64,000 nt of DNA, from contig JBAIAA010001624.1 in NCBI GenBank assembly GCA_037893245.1, positions 85,471 to 149,470 on the forward strand, given 5' to 3'. Below the pieces are notes generated by a model, which worked only from the letters and a program-made list of their open reading frames with translations, made no database searches and was not told the origin of the DNA. Made by a program: the position numbers and the translations under genes. Below, piece by piece: positions 33,701-46,041 of this stretch; within the stretch, counting starts at the first letter, position 1; each line of letters begins with the position of its first letter. Source of the DNA: Crossaster papposus. Taxonomy: Eukaryota; Echinodermata; Asteroidea; Velatida; Solasteridae.

Positions 33701-36700
33701 CATAAGAAATATGTAAAGGGAAAGAAGTGTGCATAAGAAATATGTAAAGGGAAAGAAGTGTGCATAAGAAATATGTAAAGGGAAAGAAGTGTGCAAAGAA
33801 ATATGTAAAGGGAAAGAAGTGTGCATAAGAAATATGTAAAGGGAAAGAAGTGTGCATAAGAAATATGTAAAGGGAAAGAAGTGTGCATAAGACATAAACA
33901 CATGATGTGGGAACAAGCCCTCGAGTTAAATTTGTAAAGGGAAAGAAGTGTGCATAAGAAATATGTAAAGGGAAAGAAGTGTGCATAAGAAATATGTAAA
34001 GGGAAAGAAGTGTGCATAAGAAATATGTAAAGGGAAAGAAGTGTGCATAAGAAATATGTAAAGGGAAAGAAGTGTGCATAAGAAATATGTAAAGGGAAAG
34101 AAGTGTGCATAAGAAATATGTAAAGGGAAAGAAGTGTGCATAAGAAATATGTAAAGGGAAAGAAGTGTGCATAATAAATATGTAAAGGGAAAGAAGTGTG
34201 CATAAGAAATATGTAAAGGGAAAGAAGTGTGCATAAGAAATATGTAAAGGGAAAGAAGTGTGCATAAGAAATATGTAAAGGGGAAGAAGTGTGCATAAGA
34301 AATAAACACATGATGTGGGAACAAGCCCTCGAGTTAAATATGTAAAGGGAAAGAAGTGTGCATAAGAAATATGTAAAGGGAAAGAAGTGTGCATAAGAAA
34401 TATGTAAAGGGAAAGAAGTGTGCATAAGAAATATGTAAAGGGAAAGAAGTGTGCATAAGAAATATGTAAAGGGAAAGAAGTGTGCATAAGAAATATGTAA
34501 AGGGAAAGAAGTGTGCATAAGAAATATGTAAAGGGAAAGAAGTGTGCATAAGAAATAAACACATGATGTGGGAACAAGCCCTCGAGTTAAATATGTAAAG
34601 GGAAAGAAGTGTGCATAAGAAATATGTAAAGGGAAAGAAGTGTGCATAAGAAATATATAAAGGGAAAGAAGTGTGCATAAGAAATATGTAAAGGGAAAGA
34701 AGTGTGCATAAGAAATATGTAAAGGGAAAGAAGTGTGCATAAGAAATATGTAAAGGGAAAGAAGTGTGCATAAGAAATATGTAAAGGGAAAGAAGTGTGC
34801 ATAAGAAATATGTAAAGGGAAAGAAGTGTGCATAAGAAATATGTAAAGGGAAAGAAGTGTGCATAAGAAATATGTAAAGGGAAAGAAGTGTGCATAAGAA
34901 ATATGTAAAGGGAAAGAAGTGTGCATAAGAAATATGTAAAGGGAAAGAAGTGTGCATAAGAAATATGTAAAGGGAAAGAAGTGTGCATAAGAAATATGTA
35001 AAGGGAAAGAAGTGTGCATAAGAAATATGTAAAGGGAAAGAAGTGTGCATAAGAAATATGTAAAGGGAAAGAAGTGTGCATAAGAAATATGTAAAGGGAA
35101 AGAAGTGTGCGTAAGAAATATGTAAATGGAAAGAAGTGTGCATAAGAAATATGTAAAGGGAAAGAAGTGTGCATAAGAAATATGTAAAGGGAAAGAAGTG
35201 TGCATACGAAATATGTAAAGGGAAAGAAGTGTGCATAAGAAATATGTAAAGGGAAAGAAGTGTGCATAAGAAATATGTAAAGGGAAAGAAGTGTGCATAA
35301 GAAATATGTAAAGGGAAAGAAGTGTGCATAAGAAATAAACACATGATATGGGAACAAGCCCTCGAGTTAAATATGTAAAGGGAAAGAAGTGTGCATAAGA
35401 AATATGTAAAGGGAAAGAAGTGTGCATAAGAAATATGTAAAGGGAAAGAAGTGTGCATAATAAATATGTAAAGGGAAAGAAGTGTGCATAATAAATATGT
35501 AAAGGGAAAGAAGTGTGCATAAGCAATATGTAAAGGGAAAGAAGTGTGCATAAGAAATATGTAAAGGGAAAGAAGTGTGCATAAGAAATATGTAAAGGGA
35601 AAGAAGTGTGCATAAGAAATATGTAAAGGGAAAGAAGTGTGCATAAGAAATATGTAAAGGGAAAGAAGTGTGCATAATAAATATGTAAAGGGAAAGAAGT
35701 GTGCATAAGAAATATGTAAAGGGAAAGAAGTGTGCATAAGAAATATGTAAAGGGAAAGAAGTGTGCATAATAAATCAACACATGATGTGGGAACAAGCCC
35801 TCGAGTTAAATTTGTAAAGGGAAAGAAGTGTGCATAAGAAATATGTAAAGGGAAAGAAGTGTGCATAAGAAATATGTAAAGGGAAAGAAGTGTGCATAAG
35901 AAATATGTAAAGGGAAAGAAGTGTGCATAAGAAATATGTAAAGGGAAAGAAGTGTGCATAAGAAACATGTAAAGGGAAAGAAGTGTGCATAAGAAATATG
36001 TAAAGGGAAAGAAGTGTGCATAAGAAATATGTAAAGGGAAAGAAGTGTGCATAAGAAATATGTAAAGGGAAAGAAGTGTGCATAAGAAATAAACACATGA
36101 TGTGGGAACAAGCCCTCGAGTTAAATATGTAAAGGGAAAGAAGTGTGCATAAAAAATATGTAAAGGGAAAGAAGTGTGCATAAGAAATATGTAAAGGGAA
36201 AGAAGTGTGCATAAGAAATAAACACATGATGTGGGAACAAGCCCTCGAGTTAAATATGTAAAGGGAAAGAAGTGTGCATAAGAAATATATAAAGGGAAAG
36301 AAGTGTGCATAAGAAATATGTAAAGGGAAAGAAGTGTGCATAAGAAATATGTAAAGGGAAAGAAGTGTGCATAATAAATATGTAAAGGGAAAGAAGTGTG
36401 CATACGCAATATGTAAAGGGAAAGAAGTGTGCATAAGAAATATGTAAAGGGAAAGAAGTGTGCATAAGAAATATGTAAAGGGAAAGAAGTGTGCATAAGA
36501 AATATGTAAAGGGAAAGAAGTGTGCATACGAAATATGTAAAGGGAAAGAAGTGTGCATAAGAAATATGTAAAGGGAAAGAAGTGTGCATAAGAAATATGT
36601 AAAGGGAAAGAAGTGTGCATAAGAAATATGTAAAGGGAAAGAAGTGTGCATAAGACATAAACACATGATGTGGGAACAAGCCCTCGAGTTAAATTTGTAA

Positions 36701-37123
36701 AGGGAAAGAAGTGTGCATAAGAAATATGTAAAGGGAAAGAAGTGTGCATAAGAAATATGTAAAGGGAAAGAAGTGTGCATAAGAAATATGTAAAGGGAAA
36801 TAAGTGTGCATAAGAAATATGTAAAGGGAAAGAAGTGTGCATAAGAAATATGTAAAGGGAAAGAAGTGTGCATAAGAAATATGTAAAGGGAAAGAAGTGT
36901 GCATAATAAATATGTAAAGGGAAAGAAGTGTGCATAAGCAATATGTAAAGGGAAAGAAGTGTGCATAAGAAATATGTAAAGGGAAAGAAGTGTGCATAAG
37001 AAATATGTAAAGGGAAAGAAGTGTGCATAAGAAATATGTAAAGGGAAAGAAGTGTGCATAAGAAATATGTAAAGGGAAAGAAGTGTGCATAATAAATATG
37101 TAAAGGGAAAGAAGTGTGCATAA
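30716..37123. repeat. Higher-order repeat pair, period 3,480 bp, adjoining the retrotransposon
   Basis: From 30716 to about 33643 the sequence matches 34196 to about 37123, with all private variants I checked at a 3,480-bp offset: GGGGAAG, ACATGATATGG, AATAAATCAACAC and GTAAATGG with GCGTAAG (31631/35111). The copies part at 33644/37124 (AAGCAAT versus AATAAAT). The left edge of the first copy coincides with the retrotransposon end, so 34194-34195 is the paralogous empty site. Confidence 0.88.
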
Positions 37124-40100
37124 TAAATATGTAAAGGGAAAGAAGTGTGCATAAGAAATATGTAAAGGGAAAGAAGTGTGCATAAGAAATAAACACATGA
37201 TGTGGGAACAAGCCCTCGAGTTAAATTTGTAAAGGGAAAGAAGTGTGCATAAGAAATATGTAAAGGGAAAGAAGTGTGCATAAGAAATATGTAAAGGGAA
37301 AGAAGTGTGCATAAGAAATATGTAAAGGGAAAGAAGTGTGCATAAGAAATATGTAAAGGGAAAGAAGTGTGCATAAGAAACATGTAAAGGGAAAGAAGTG
37401 TGCATAAGAAATATGTAAAGGGAAAGAAGTGTGCATAAGAAATATGTAAAGGGAAAGAAGTGTGCATAAGAAATATGTAAAGGGAAAGAAGTGTGCATAA
37501 GAAATAAACACATGATGTGGGAACAAGCCCTCGAGTTAAATATGTAAAGGGAAAGAAGTGTGCATAAAAAATATGTAAAGGGAAAGAAGTGTGCATAAGA
37601 AATATGTAAAGGGAAAGAAGTGTGCATAAGAAATAAACACATGATGTGGGAACAAGCCCTCGAGTTAAATATGTAAAGGGAAAGAAGTGTGCATAAGAAA
37701 TATATAAAGGGAAAGAAGTGTGCATAAGAAATATGTAAAGGGAAAGAAGTGTGCATAAGAAATATGTAAAGGGAAAGAAGTGTGCATAATAAATATGTAA
37801 AGGGAAAGAAGTGTGCATAAGCAATATGTAAAGGGAAAGAAGTGTGCATAAGAAATATGTAAAGGGAAAGAAGTGTGCATAAGAAATATGTAAAGGGAAA
37901 GAAGTGTGCATAAGAAATATGTAAAGGGAAAGAAGTGTGCATAAGAAATATGTAAAGGGAAAGAAGTGTGCAAAGAAATATGTAAAGGGAAAGAAGTGTG
38001 CATAAGAAATATGTAAAGGGAAAGAAGTGTGCATAAGAAATATGTAAAGGGAAAGAAGTGTGCATAAGACATAAACACATGATGTGGGAACAAGCCCTCG
38101 AGTTAAATTTGTAAAGGGAAAGAAGTGTGCATAAGAAATATGTAAAGGGAAAGAAGTGTGCATAAGAAATATGTAAAGGGAAAGAAGTGTGCATAAGAAA
38201 TATGTAAAGGGAAAGAAGTGTGCATAAGAAATATGTAAAGGGAAAGAAGTGTGCATAAGAAATATGTAAAGGGAAAGAAGTGTGCATAAGAAATATGTAA
38301 AGGGAAAGAAGTGTGCATAAGAAATATGTAAAGGGAAAGAAGTGTGCATAATAAATATGTAAAGGGAAAGAAGTGTGCATAATAAATATGTAAAGGGAAA
38401 GAAGTGTGCATAAGAAATATGTAAAGGGAAAGAAGTGTGCATAAGAAATATGTAAAGGGAAAGAAGTGTGCATAAGAAATATGTAAAGGGAAAGAAGTGT
38501 GCATAAGAAATATGTAAAGGGAAAGAAGTGTGCATAAGAAATAAACACATGATGTGGGAACAAGCCCTCGAGTTAAATATGTAAAGGGAAAGAAGTGTGC
38601 ATAAGAAATATGTAAAGGGAAAGAAGTGTGCATAAGAAATATGTAAAGGGAAAGAAGTGTGCGTAAGAAATATGTAAAGGGAAAGAAGTGTGCATAAGAA
38701 ATATGTAAAGGGAAAGAAGTGTGCATAAGAAATATGTAAAGGGAAAGAAGTGTGCATAAGAAATATGTAAAGGGAAAGAAGTGTGCATAAGAAATATGTA
38801 AAGGGAAAGAAGTGTGCATACGAAATATGTAAAGGGAAAGAAGTGTGCATAAGAAATATGTAAAGGGAAAGAAGTGTGCATAAGAAATATGTAAAGGGAA
38901 AGAAGTGTGCATAAGAAATATGTAAAGGGAAAGAAGTGTGCATAAGAAATATGTAAAGGGAAAGAAGTGTGCATAAGAAATATGTAAAGGGAAAGAAGTG
39001 TGCATAAGAAATATGTAAAGGGAAAGAAGTGTGCATAAGCAATATGTAAAGGGAAAGAAGTGTGCATAAGAAATATGTAAAGGGAAAGAAGTGTGCATAA
39101 GAAATATGTAAAGGGAAAGAAGTGTGCATAAGAAATATGTAAAGGGAAAGAAGTGTGCATAAGAAATATGTAAAGGGAAAGAAGTGTGCATAAGAAATAT
39201 GTAAAGGGAAAGAAGTGTGCATAAGAAATATGTAAAGGGAAAGAAGTGTGCATAAGAAATATGTAAAGGGAAAGAAGTGTGCATAAGAAATAAACACATG
39301 ATGTGGGAACAAGCCCTCGAGTTAAATTTGTAAAGGGAAAGAAGTGTGCATAAGAAATATGTAAAGGGAAAGAAGTGTGCATAAGAAATATGTAAAGGGA
39401 AAGAAGTGTGCATAAGAAATATGTAAAGGGAAAGAAGTGTGCATAAGAAATATGTAAAGGGAAAGAAGTGTGCATAAGAAATATGTAAAGGGAAAGAAGT
39501 GTGCATAAGAAATATGTAAAGGGAAAGAAGTGTGCATAAGAAATATGTAAAGGGAAAGAAGTGTGCATAAGAAATATGTAAAGGGAAAGAAGTGTGCATA
39601 AGAAATATGTAAAGGGAAAGAAGTGTGCATAAGAAATATGTAAAGGGAAAGAAGTGTGCATAAGAAATATGTAAATGGAAAGAAGTGTGCATAAGAAATA
39701 TGTAAAGGGAAAGAAGTGTGCATAAGAAATATGTAAAGGGAAAGAAGTGTGCATAAGAAATATGTAAAGGGAAAGAAGTGTGCATAAGAAATATGTAAAG
39801 GGAAAGAAGTGTGCATAAGAAATATGTAAAGGGAAAGAAGTGTGCATAAGAAATATGTAAAGGGAAAGAAGTGTGCATAAGAAATATGTAAAGGGAAAGA
39901 AGTGTGCATAAGAAATATGTAAAGGGAAAGAAGTGTGCATAAGAAATATGTAAAGGGAAAGAAGTGTGCATAAGAAATATGTAAAGGGAAAGAAGTGTGC
40001 ATAATAAATATGTAAAGGGAAAGAAGTGTGCATAAGAAATATGTAAAGGGAAAGAAGTGTGCATAAGAAATATGTAAAGGGAAAGAAGTGTGCATAAGAA

Positions 40101-40952
40101 ATATGTAAAGGGAAAGAAGTGTGCATAAGAAATATGTAAAGGGAAAGAAGTGTGCATAATAAATAAACACATGATGTGGGAACAAGCCCTCGAGTTAAAT
40201 ATGTAAAGGGAAAGAAGTGTGCATAAGAAATATGTAAAGGGAAAGAAGTGTGCATAAGAAATATGTAAAGGGAAAGAAGTGTGCATAAGAAATATGTAAA
40301 GGGAAAGAAGTGTGCATAAGAAATATGTAAAGGGAAAGAAGTGTGCATAAGAAATATGTAAAGGGAAAGAAGTGTGCATAAGAAATATGTAAAGGGAAAG
40401 AAGTGTGCATAAGAAATATGTAAAGGGAAAGAAGTGTGCATAAGAAATATGTAAAGGGAAAGAAGTGTGCATAAGAAATATGTAAAGGGAAAGAAGTGTG
40501 CATAAGAAATATGTAAAGGGAAAGAAGTGTGCATAAGAAATATGTAAAGGGAAAGAAGTGTGCATAAGAAATATGTAAAGGGAAAGAAGTGTGCATAAGA
40601 AATATGTAAAGGGAAAGAAGTGTGCATAAGAAATAAACACATGATGTGGGAACAAGCCCTCGAGTTAAATATGTAAAGGGAAAGAAGTGTGCATAAGAAA
40701 TATGTAAAGGGAAAGAAGTGTGCATAAGAAATATGTAAAGGGAAAGAAGTGTGCATAAGAAATATGTAAAGGGAAAGAAGTGTGCATAAGAAATATGTAA
40801 AGGGAAAGAAGTGTGCATAAGAAATATGTAAAGGGAAAGAAGTGTGCATAAGAAATATGTAAAGGGAAAGAAGTGTGCATAAGAAATATGTAAAGGGAAA
40901 GAAGTGTGCATAAGAAATAAACACATGATGTGGGAACAAGCCCTCGAGTTAA

Positions 40953-42665
40953 ATATGTAAAGGGAAAGAAGTGTGCATAAGAAATATGTAAAGAGAAAGA
41001 AGTGTGCATAAGAAATATGTAAAGGGAAAGAAGTGTGCATAAGAAATATGTAAAGGGAAAGAAGTGTGCATAAGAAATATGTAAAGGGAAAGAAGTGTGC
41101 ATAAGAAATATGTAAAGGGAAAGAAGTGTGCATAAGAAATATGTAAAGGGAAAGAAGTGTGCATAAGAAATATGTAAAGGGAAAGAAGTGTGCATAAGAA
41201 ATATGTAAAGGGAAATAAGTGTGCATAAGAAATATGTAAAGGGAAAGAAGTGTGCATAAGAAATATGTAAAGGGAAAGAAGTGTGCATAAGAAATATGTA
41301 AAGGGAAAGAAGTGTGCATAAGAAATATGTAAAGGGAAAGAAGTGTGCATAAGAAATATGTAAAGGGAAAGAAGTGTGCATAAGAAATATGTAAAGGGAA
41401 AGAAGTGTGCATAAGAAATATGTAAAGGGAAAGAAGTGTGCATAAGAAATATGTAAAGGGAAAGAAGTGTGCATAAGAAATATGTAAAGGGAAAGAAGTG
41501 TGCATAAGAAATATGTAAAGGGAAAGAAGTGTGCATAAGAAATATGTAAAGGGAAAGAAGTGTGCATAAGAAATATGTAAAGGGAAAGAAGTGTGCATAA
41601 GAAATATGTAAAGGGAAAGAAGTGTGCATAAGAAATATGTAAAGGGAAAGAAGTGTGCATAAGAAATATGTAAAGGGAAAGAAGTGTGCATAAGAAATAT
41701 GTAAAGGGAAAGAAGTGTGCATAAGAAATATGTAAAGGGAAAGAAGTGTGCATAAGAAATATGTAAAGGGAAAGAAGTGTGCATAAGAAATATGTAAAGG
41801 GAAAGAAGTGTGCATAAGAAATATGTAAAGGGAAAGAAGTGTGCATAAGAAATATGTAAAGGGAAAGAAGTGTGCATAAGAAATATGTAAAGGGAAAGAA
41901 GTGTGCATAAGAAATATGTAAAGGGAAAGAAGTGTGCATAAGAAATATGTAAAGGGAAAGAAGTGTGCATAAGAAATATGTAAAGGGAAAGAAGTGTGCA
42001 TAAGAAATATGTAAAGGGAAAGAAGTGTGCATAAGAAATATGTAAAGGGAAAGAAGTGTGCATAAGAAATATGTAAAGGGAAAGAAGTGTGCATAAGAAA
42101 TATGTAAAGGGAAAGAAGTGTGCATAAGAAATATGTAAAGGGAAAGAAGTGTGCATAAGAAATATGTAAAGGGAAAGAAGTGTGCATAAGAAATATGTAA
42201 AGGGAAAGAAGTGTGCATAAGAAATATGTAAAGGGAAAGAAGTGTGCATAAGAAATATGTAAAGGGAAAGAAGTGTGCATAAGAAATATGTAAAGGGAAA
42301 GAAGTGTGCATAAGAAATATGTAAAGGGAAAGAAGTGTGCATAAGAAATATGTAAAGGGAAAGAAGTGTGCATAAGAAATATGTAAAGGGAAAGAAGTGT
42401 GCATAAGAAATATGTAAAGGGAAAGAAGTGTGCATAAGAAATATGTAAAGGGAAAGAAGTGTGCATAAGAAATATGTAAAGGGAAAGAAGTGTGCATAAG
42501 AAATATGTAAAGGGAAAGAAGTGTGCATAAGAAATATGTAAAGGGAAAGAAGTGTGCATAAGAAATATGTAAAGGGAAAGAAGTGTGCATAAGAAATATG
42601 TAAAGGGAAAGAAGTGTGCATAAGAAATATGTAAAGGGAAAGAAGTGTGCATAAGAAATATGTAA
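40953..42665. repeat. Spacer-free stretch of 31-bp units
   Basis: After the last 67-bp unit the array consists of about 55 nearly identical 31-bp units. The only changes I see are AAAGAGAAAG at 40991 and GGGAAATAAG at 41212. It ends at the first 0.7-kb insertion. Nothing else is visible. Confidence 0.85.
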
Positions 42666-43366
42666 TACGTTTGAGGCAAATAAAGCTTCAAATAATTTAT
42701 CCCCGCGGGACAGTTTGCAAGGCTTTGACGGAACTAGAGTTTGGTCAATTCAGGTCACTCCCCTTGTGGTCGGATTGATTTATGGATATGAACTAGTTCA
42801 GTCTTGGCTTGATACTATAACCTGAATTCGAGCACTCAGCCACACACTTTCGTTTGAGCAGTCGACCTGTTTGCATGGTTGTAGAAATTTCGTCTTGCAA
42901 AAAATTCATTTAATGTTTTCTTGCCGACCGCCAAATATTGGCGTAAATATGCCCCGTGCCAGGTCGAAGCGACGGGTTGCCTCTGGGCCGGTGGATGGAG
43001 CCAAGCGGCCGCAAGGACGGCCTCGATCGTTCGTCCTCTCGGCAGGATGCTGTGGCCAGTCGACGCGATGGAGTTCAGTCGAGCCATGGAATGCACCGAC
43101 GGTAGCGGGTATTGCATACCCGGCCGTTGGATACGGCAGGCCCTGTCATCAGCAGCGACGGAGGCCCAATTGTTGCACCATCCACCATCGGTCGGTCCGG
43201 AGGTGACTCGTCCACGACTTTGGAGTCGGGTAAGTCTAGTGTGGCTATTAATGCTGAGGAATCAACCCCTCAACCAATTATTACCACTAGTGTTCAGTCT
43301 ATTTGGCCGTGCGTCACCAACTGTGACAAAATTGCTAAATATAATTGCTGTTTGCGTAACCAACTG
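42666..43366 (+). mobile_element. 0.7-kb foreign segment, copy 1: probable 5' fragment of a related YR retrotransposon
   Basis: This non-satellite sequence is flanked by TGTAA on both sides (42661-42665 and 43367-43371). Its left end, AATACGTT with GGCAAATAAAGC shortly after, resembles AATACGTT and GGCACATAAAGC at 23567-23593 of the Ngaro element. An AT-rich leader (CTATAACC at about 42815) then leads to an ATG encoding a short basic Arg/Lys-rich start, like the start of gag. The 3' part has a splice-donor-like GGGTAAGTCT (43228-43237). It ends with two similar motifs, GCGTCACCAACTGTG and GCGTAACCAACTGTG. Either a truncated YR element joined by microhomology or a short non-autonomous element with a 5-bp target duplication would fit. 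The family assignment is inference. Confidence 0.5.
42949..43206 (+). pseudogene. Gag-like N-terminal fragment in foreign segment copy 1
   Basis: The ATG at 42949 opens a frame of 85 codons beginning MPRARSKRRVASGPVDGAKR and continuing Arg/Pro-rich (PQGRPRS) before a TGA at 43204. A basic start of this type fits Gag of YR retrotransposons but is not diagnostic. The other two frames are also open over much of the segment. One continues to 43402 with Ser/Thr/Gly-rich sequence (GGDSSTTLESGK), which may be the proper continuation after a frameshift or splice. No zinc finger, RT or other domain follows, so it is at best a remnant. Confidence 0.35.
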
Positions 43367-46041
43367 TGTAAAGGGAAAGAAGTGTGCATAAGAAATATGT
43401 AAAGGGAAAGAAGTGTGCATAAGAAATATGTAAAGGGAAAGAAGTGTGCATAAGAAATATGTAAAGGGAAAGAAGTGTGCATAAGAAATATGTAAAGGGA
43501 AAGAAGTGTGCATAAGAAATATGTAAAGGGAAAGAAGTGTGCATAAGAAATATGTAAAGGGAAAGAAGTGTGCATAAGAAATATGTAAAGGGAAAGAAGT
43601 GTGCATAAGAAATATGTAAAGGGAAAGAAGTGTGCATAAAAAATATGTAAAGGGAAAGAAGTGTGCATAAGAAATAAACACATGATGTGGGAACAAGCCC
43701 TCGAGGTAAATATGTAAAGGGAAAGAAGTGTGCATAAGAAATATGTAAAGGGAAAGAAGTGTGCATAAGAAATATGTAAAGGGAAAGAAGTGTGCATAAG
43801 AAATATGTAAAGGGAAAGAAGTGTGCATAAGAAATATGTAAAGGGAAAGAAGTGTGCATAAGAAATATGTAAAGGGAAAGAAGTGTGCATAAGAAATATG
43901 TAAAGGGAAAGAAGTGTGCATAAGAAATATGTAAAGGGAAAGAAGTGTGCATAAGAAATATGTAAAGGGAAAGAAGTGTGCATAAGAAATATGTAAAGGG
44001 AAAGAAGTGTGCATAAGAAATATGTAAAGGGAAAGAAGTGTGCATAAGAAATATGTAAAGGGAAAGAAGTGTGCATAAGAAATATGTAAAGGGAAAGAAG
44101 TGTGCATAAGAAATATGTAAATGGAAAGAAGTGTGCATAAGAAATATGTAAATGGAAAGAAGTGTGCATAAGAAATAATAAAGGGCAAGAAGTGTGCATA
44201 AGAAATATGTAAAGGGAAAGAAGTGTGCATAAGAAATATGTAAAGGGAAAGAAGTGTGCATAAGAAATATGTAAAGGGAAAGAAGTGTGCATAAGAAATA
44301 TGTAAAGGGAAAGAAGTGTGCATAAGAAATATGTAAAGGGAAAGAAGTGTGCATAAGAAATATGTAAAGGGAAAGAAGTGTGCATAAGAAATATGTAAAG
44401 GGAAAGAAGTGTGCATAAGAAATATGTAAAGGGAAAGAAGTGTGCATAAGAAATATGTAAAGGGAAAGAAGTGTGCATAAGAAATATGTAAAGGGAAAGA
44501 AGTGTGCATAAGAAATATGTAAAGGGAAAGAAGTGTGCATAAGAAATATGTAAAGGGAAAGAAGTGTGCATAAGAAATATGTAAAGGCAAAGAAGTGTGC
44601 ATAAGAAATATGTAAAGGGAAAGAAGTGTGCATAAGAAATATGTAAAGGGAAAGAAGTGTGCATAAGAAATATGTAAAGGGAAAGAAGTGTGCATAAGAA
44701 ATATGTAAAGGGAAAGAAGTGTGCATAAGAAATATGTAAAGGGAAAGAAGTGTGCATAAGAAATATGTAAAGGGAAAGAAGTGTGCATAAGAAATATGTA
44801 AAGGGAAAGAAGTGTGCATAAATAATATGTAAAGGGAAAGAAGTGTGCATAAGAAATATGTAAAGGGAAAGAAGTGTGCATAAGAAATATGTAAAGGGAA
44901 AGAAGTGTGCATAATAAATATGTAAAGGGAAAGAAGTGTGCATAATAAATATGTAAAGGGAAAGAAGTGTGCATAATAAATATGTAAAGGGAAAGAAGTG
45001 TGCATAAGAAATATGTAAAGGGAAAGAAGTGTGCATAAGAAATATGTAAAGGGAAAGAAGTGTGCATAAGAAATATGTAAAGGGAAAGAAGTGTGCATAA
45101 GAAATATGTAAAGGGAAAGAAGTGTGCATAAGAAATATGTAAAGGGAAAGAAGTGTGCATAAGAAATATGTAAAGGGAAAGAAGTGTGCATAAGAAATAT
45201 GTAAAGGGAAAGAAGTGTGCATAAGAAATATGTAAAGGGAAAGAAGTGTGCATAAGAAATATGTAAAGGGAAAGAAGTGTGCATAAGAAATATGTAAAGG
45301 GAAAGAAGTGTGCATAAGAAATATGTAAAGGGAAAGAAGTGTGCATAAGAAATATGTAAAGGGAAAGAAGTGTGCATAAGAAATATGTAAAGGGAAAGAA
45401 GTGTGCATAAGAAATATGTAAAGGGAAAGAAGTGTGCATAAGAAATATGTAAAGGGAAAGAAGTGTGCATAAGAAATATGTAAAGGGAAAGAAGTGTGCA
45501 TAAGAAATATGTAAAGGGAAAGAAGTGTGCATAAGAAATATGTAAAGGGAAAGAAGTGTGCATAAGAAATATGTAAAGGGAAAGAAGTGTGCATAAGAAA
45601 TATGTAAAGGGAAAGAAGTGTGCATAAGAAATATGTAAAGGGAAAGAAGTGTGCATAAGAAATATGTAAAGGGAAAGAAGTGTGCATAAGAAATATGTAA
45701 AGGGAAAGAAGTGTGCATAAGAAATATGTAAAGGGAAAGAAGTGTGCATAAGAAATATGTAAAGGGAAAGAAGTGTGCATAAGAAATATGTAAAGGGAAA
45801 GAAGTGTGCATAAGAAATATGTAAAGGGAAAGAAGTGTGCATAAGAAATATGTAAAGGGAAAGAAGTGTGCATAAGAAATATGTAAAGGGAAAGAAGTGT
45901 GCATAAGAAATATGTAAAGGGAAAGAAGTGTGCATAAGAAATATGTAAAGGGAAAGAAGTGTGCATAAGAAATATGTAAAGGGAAAGAAGTGTGCATAAG
46001 AAATATGTAAAGGGAAAGAAGTGTGCATAAGAAATATGTAA
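43367..46041. repeat. Satellite block 3 between the two foreign segments
   Basis: About 85 units of the 31-bp repeat run between the two foreign segments. A single 67-bp variant at about 43675 reads CTCGAGGTAAAT, not CTCGAGTTAAAT as in blocks 1-2, and is preceded by a unit with GCATAAAAAAT (43636). One shortened unit (AAATAATAAAGGGCAAG at about 44175) is missing bases. There is no gene. Confidence 0.96.

Larger units (their letters stand above)
30716..42665. repeat. Satellite block 2
   Basis: The 31-bp satellite resumes in phase with the unit cut by the retrotransposon. About 24 of the 67-bp variant units occur, the last near 40917. Variants include GGGGAAG (30797, 34277), ACATGATATGG (31865, 35345), AATAAATCAACAC (32293, 35773) and deletions giving GTGCAAAGAAATATG (33790, 37970). 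No gene is supported. The last ~1.7 kb before 42665 is almost pure 31-bp unit. Confidence 0.97.

Noticed and set aside
42921-43391. 156-codon + strand open frame across the foreign segment (and its twin at 46298-46768) as a gene
   Set aside because: It has no recognisable domain and runs into the satellite. The overlapping frame with the MPRARSKRR start looks more like a Gag N-terminus, so this frame is probably a shadow.
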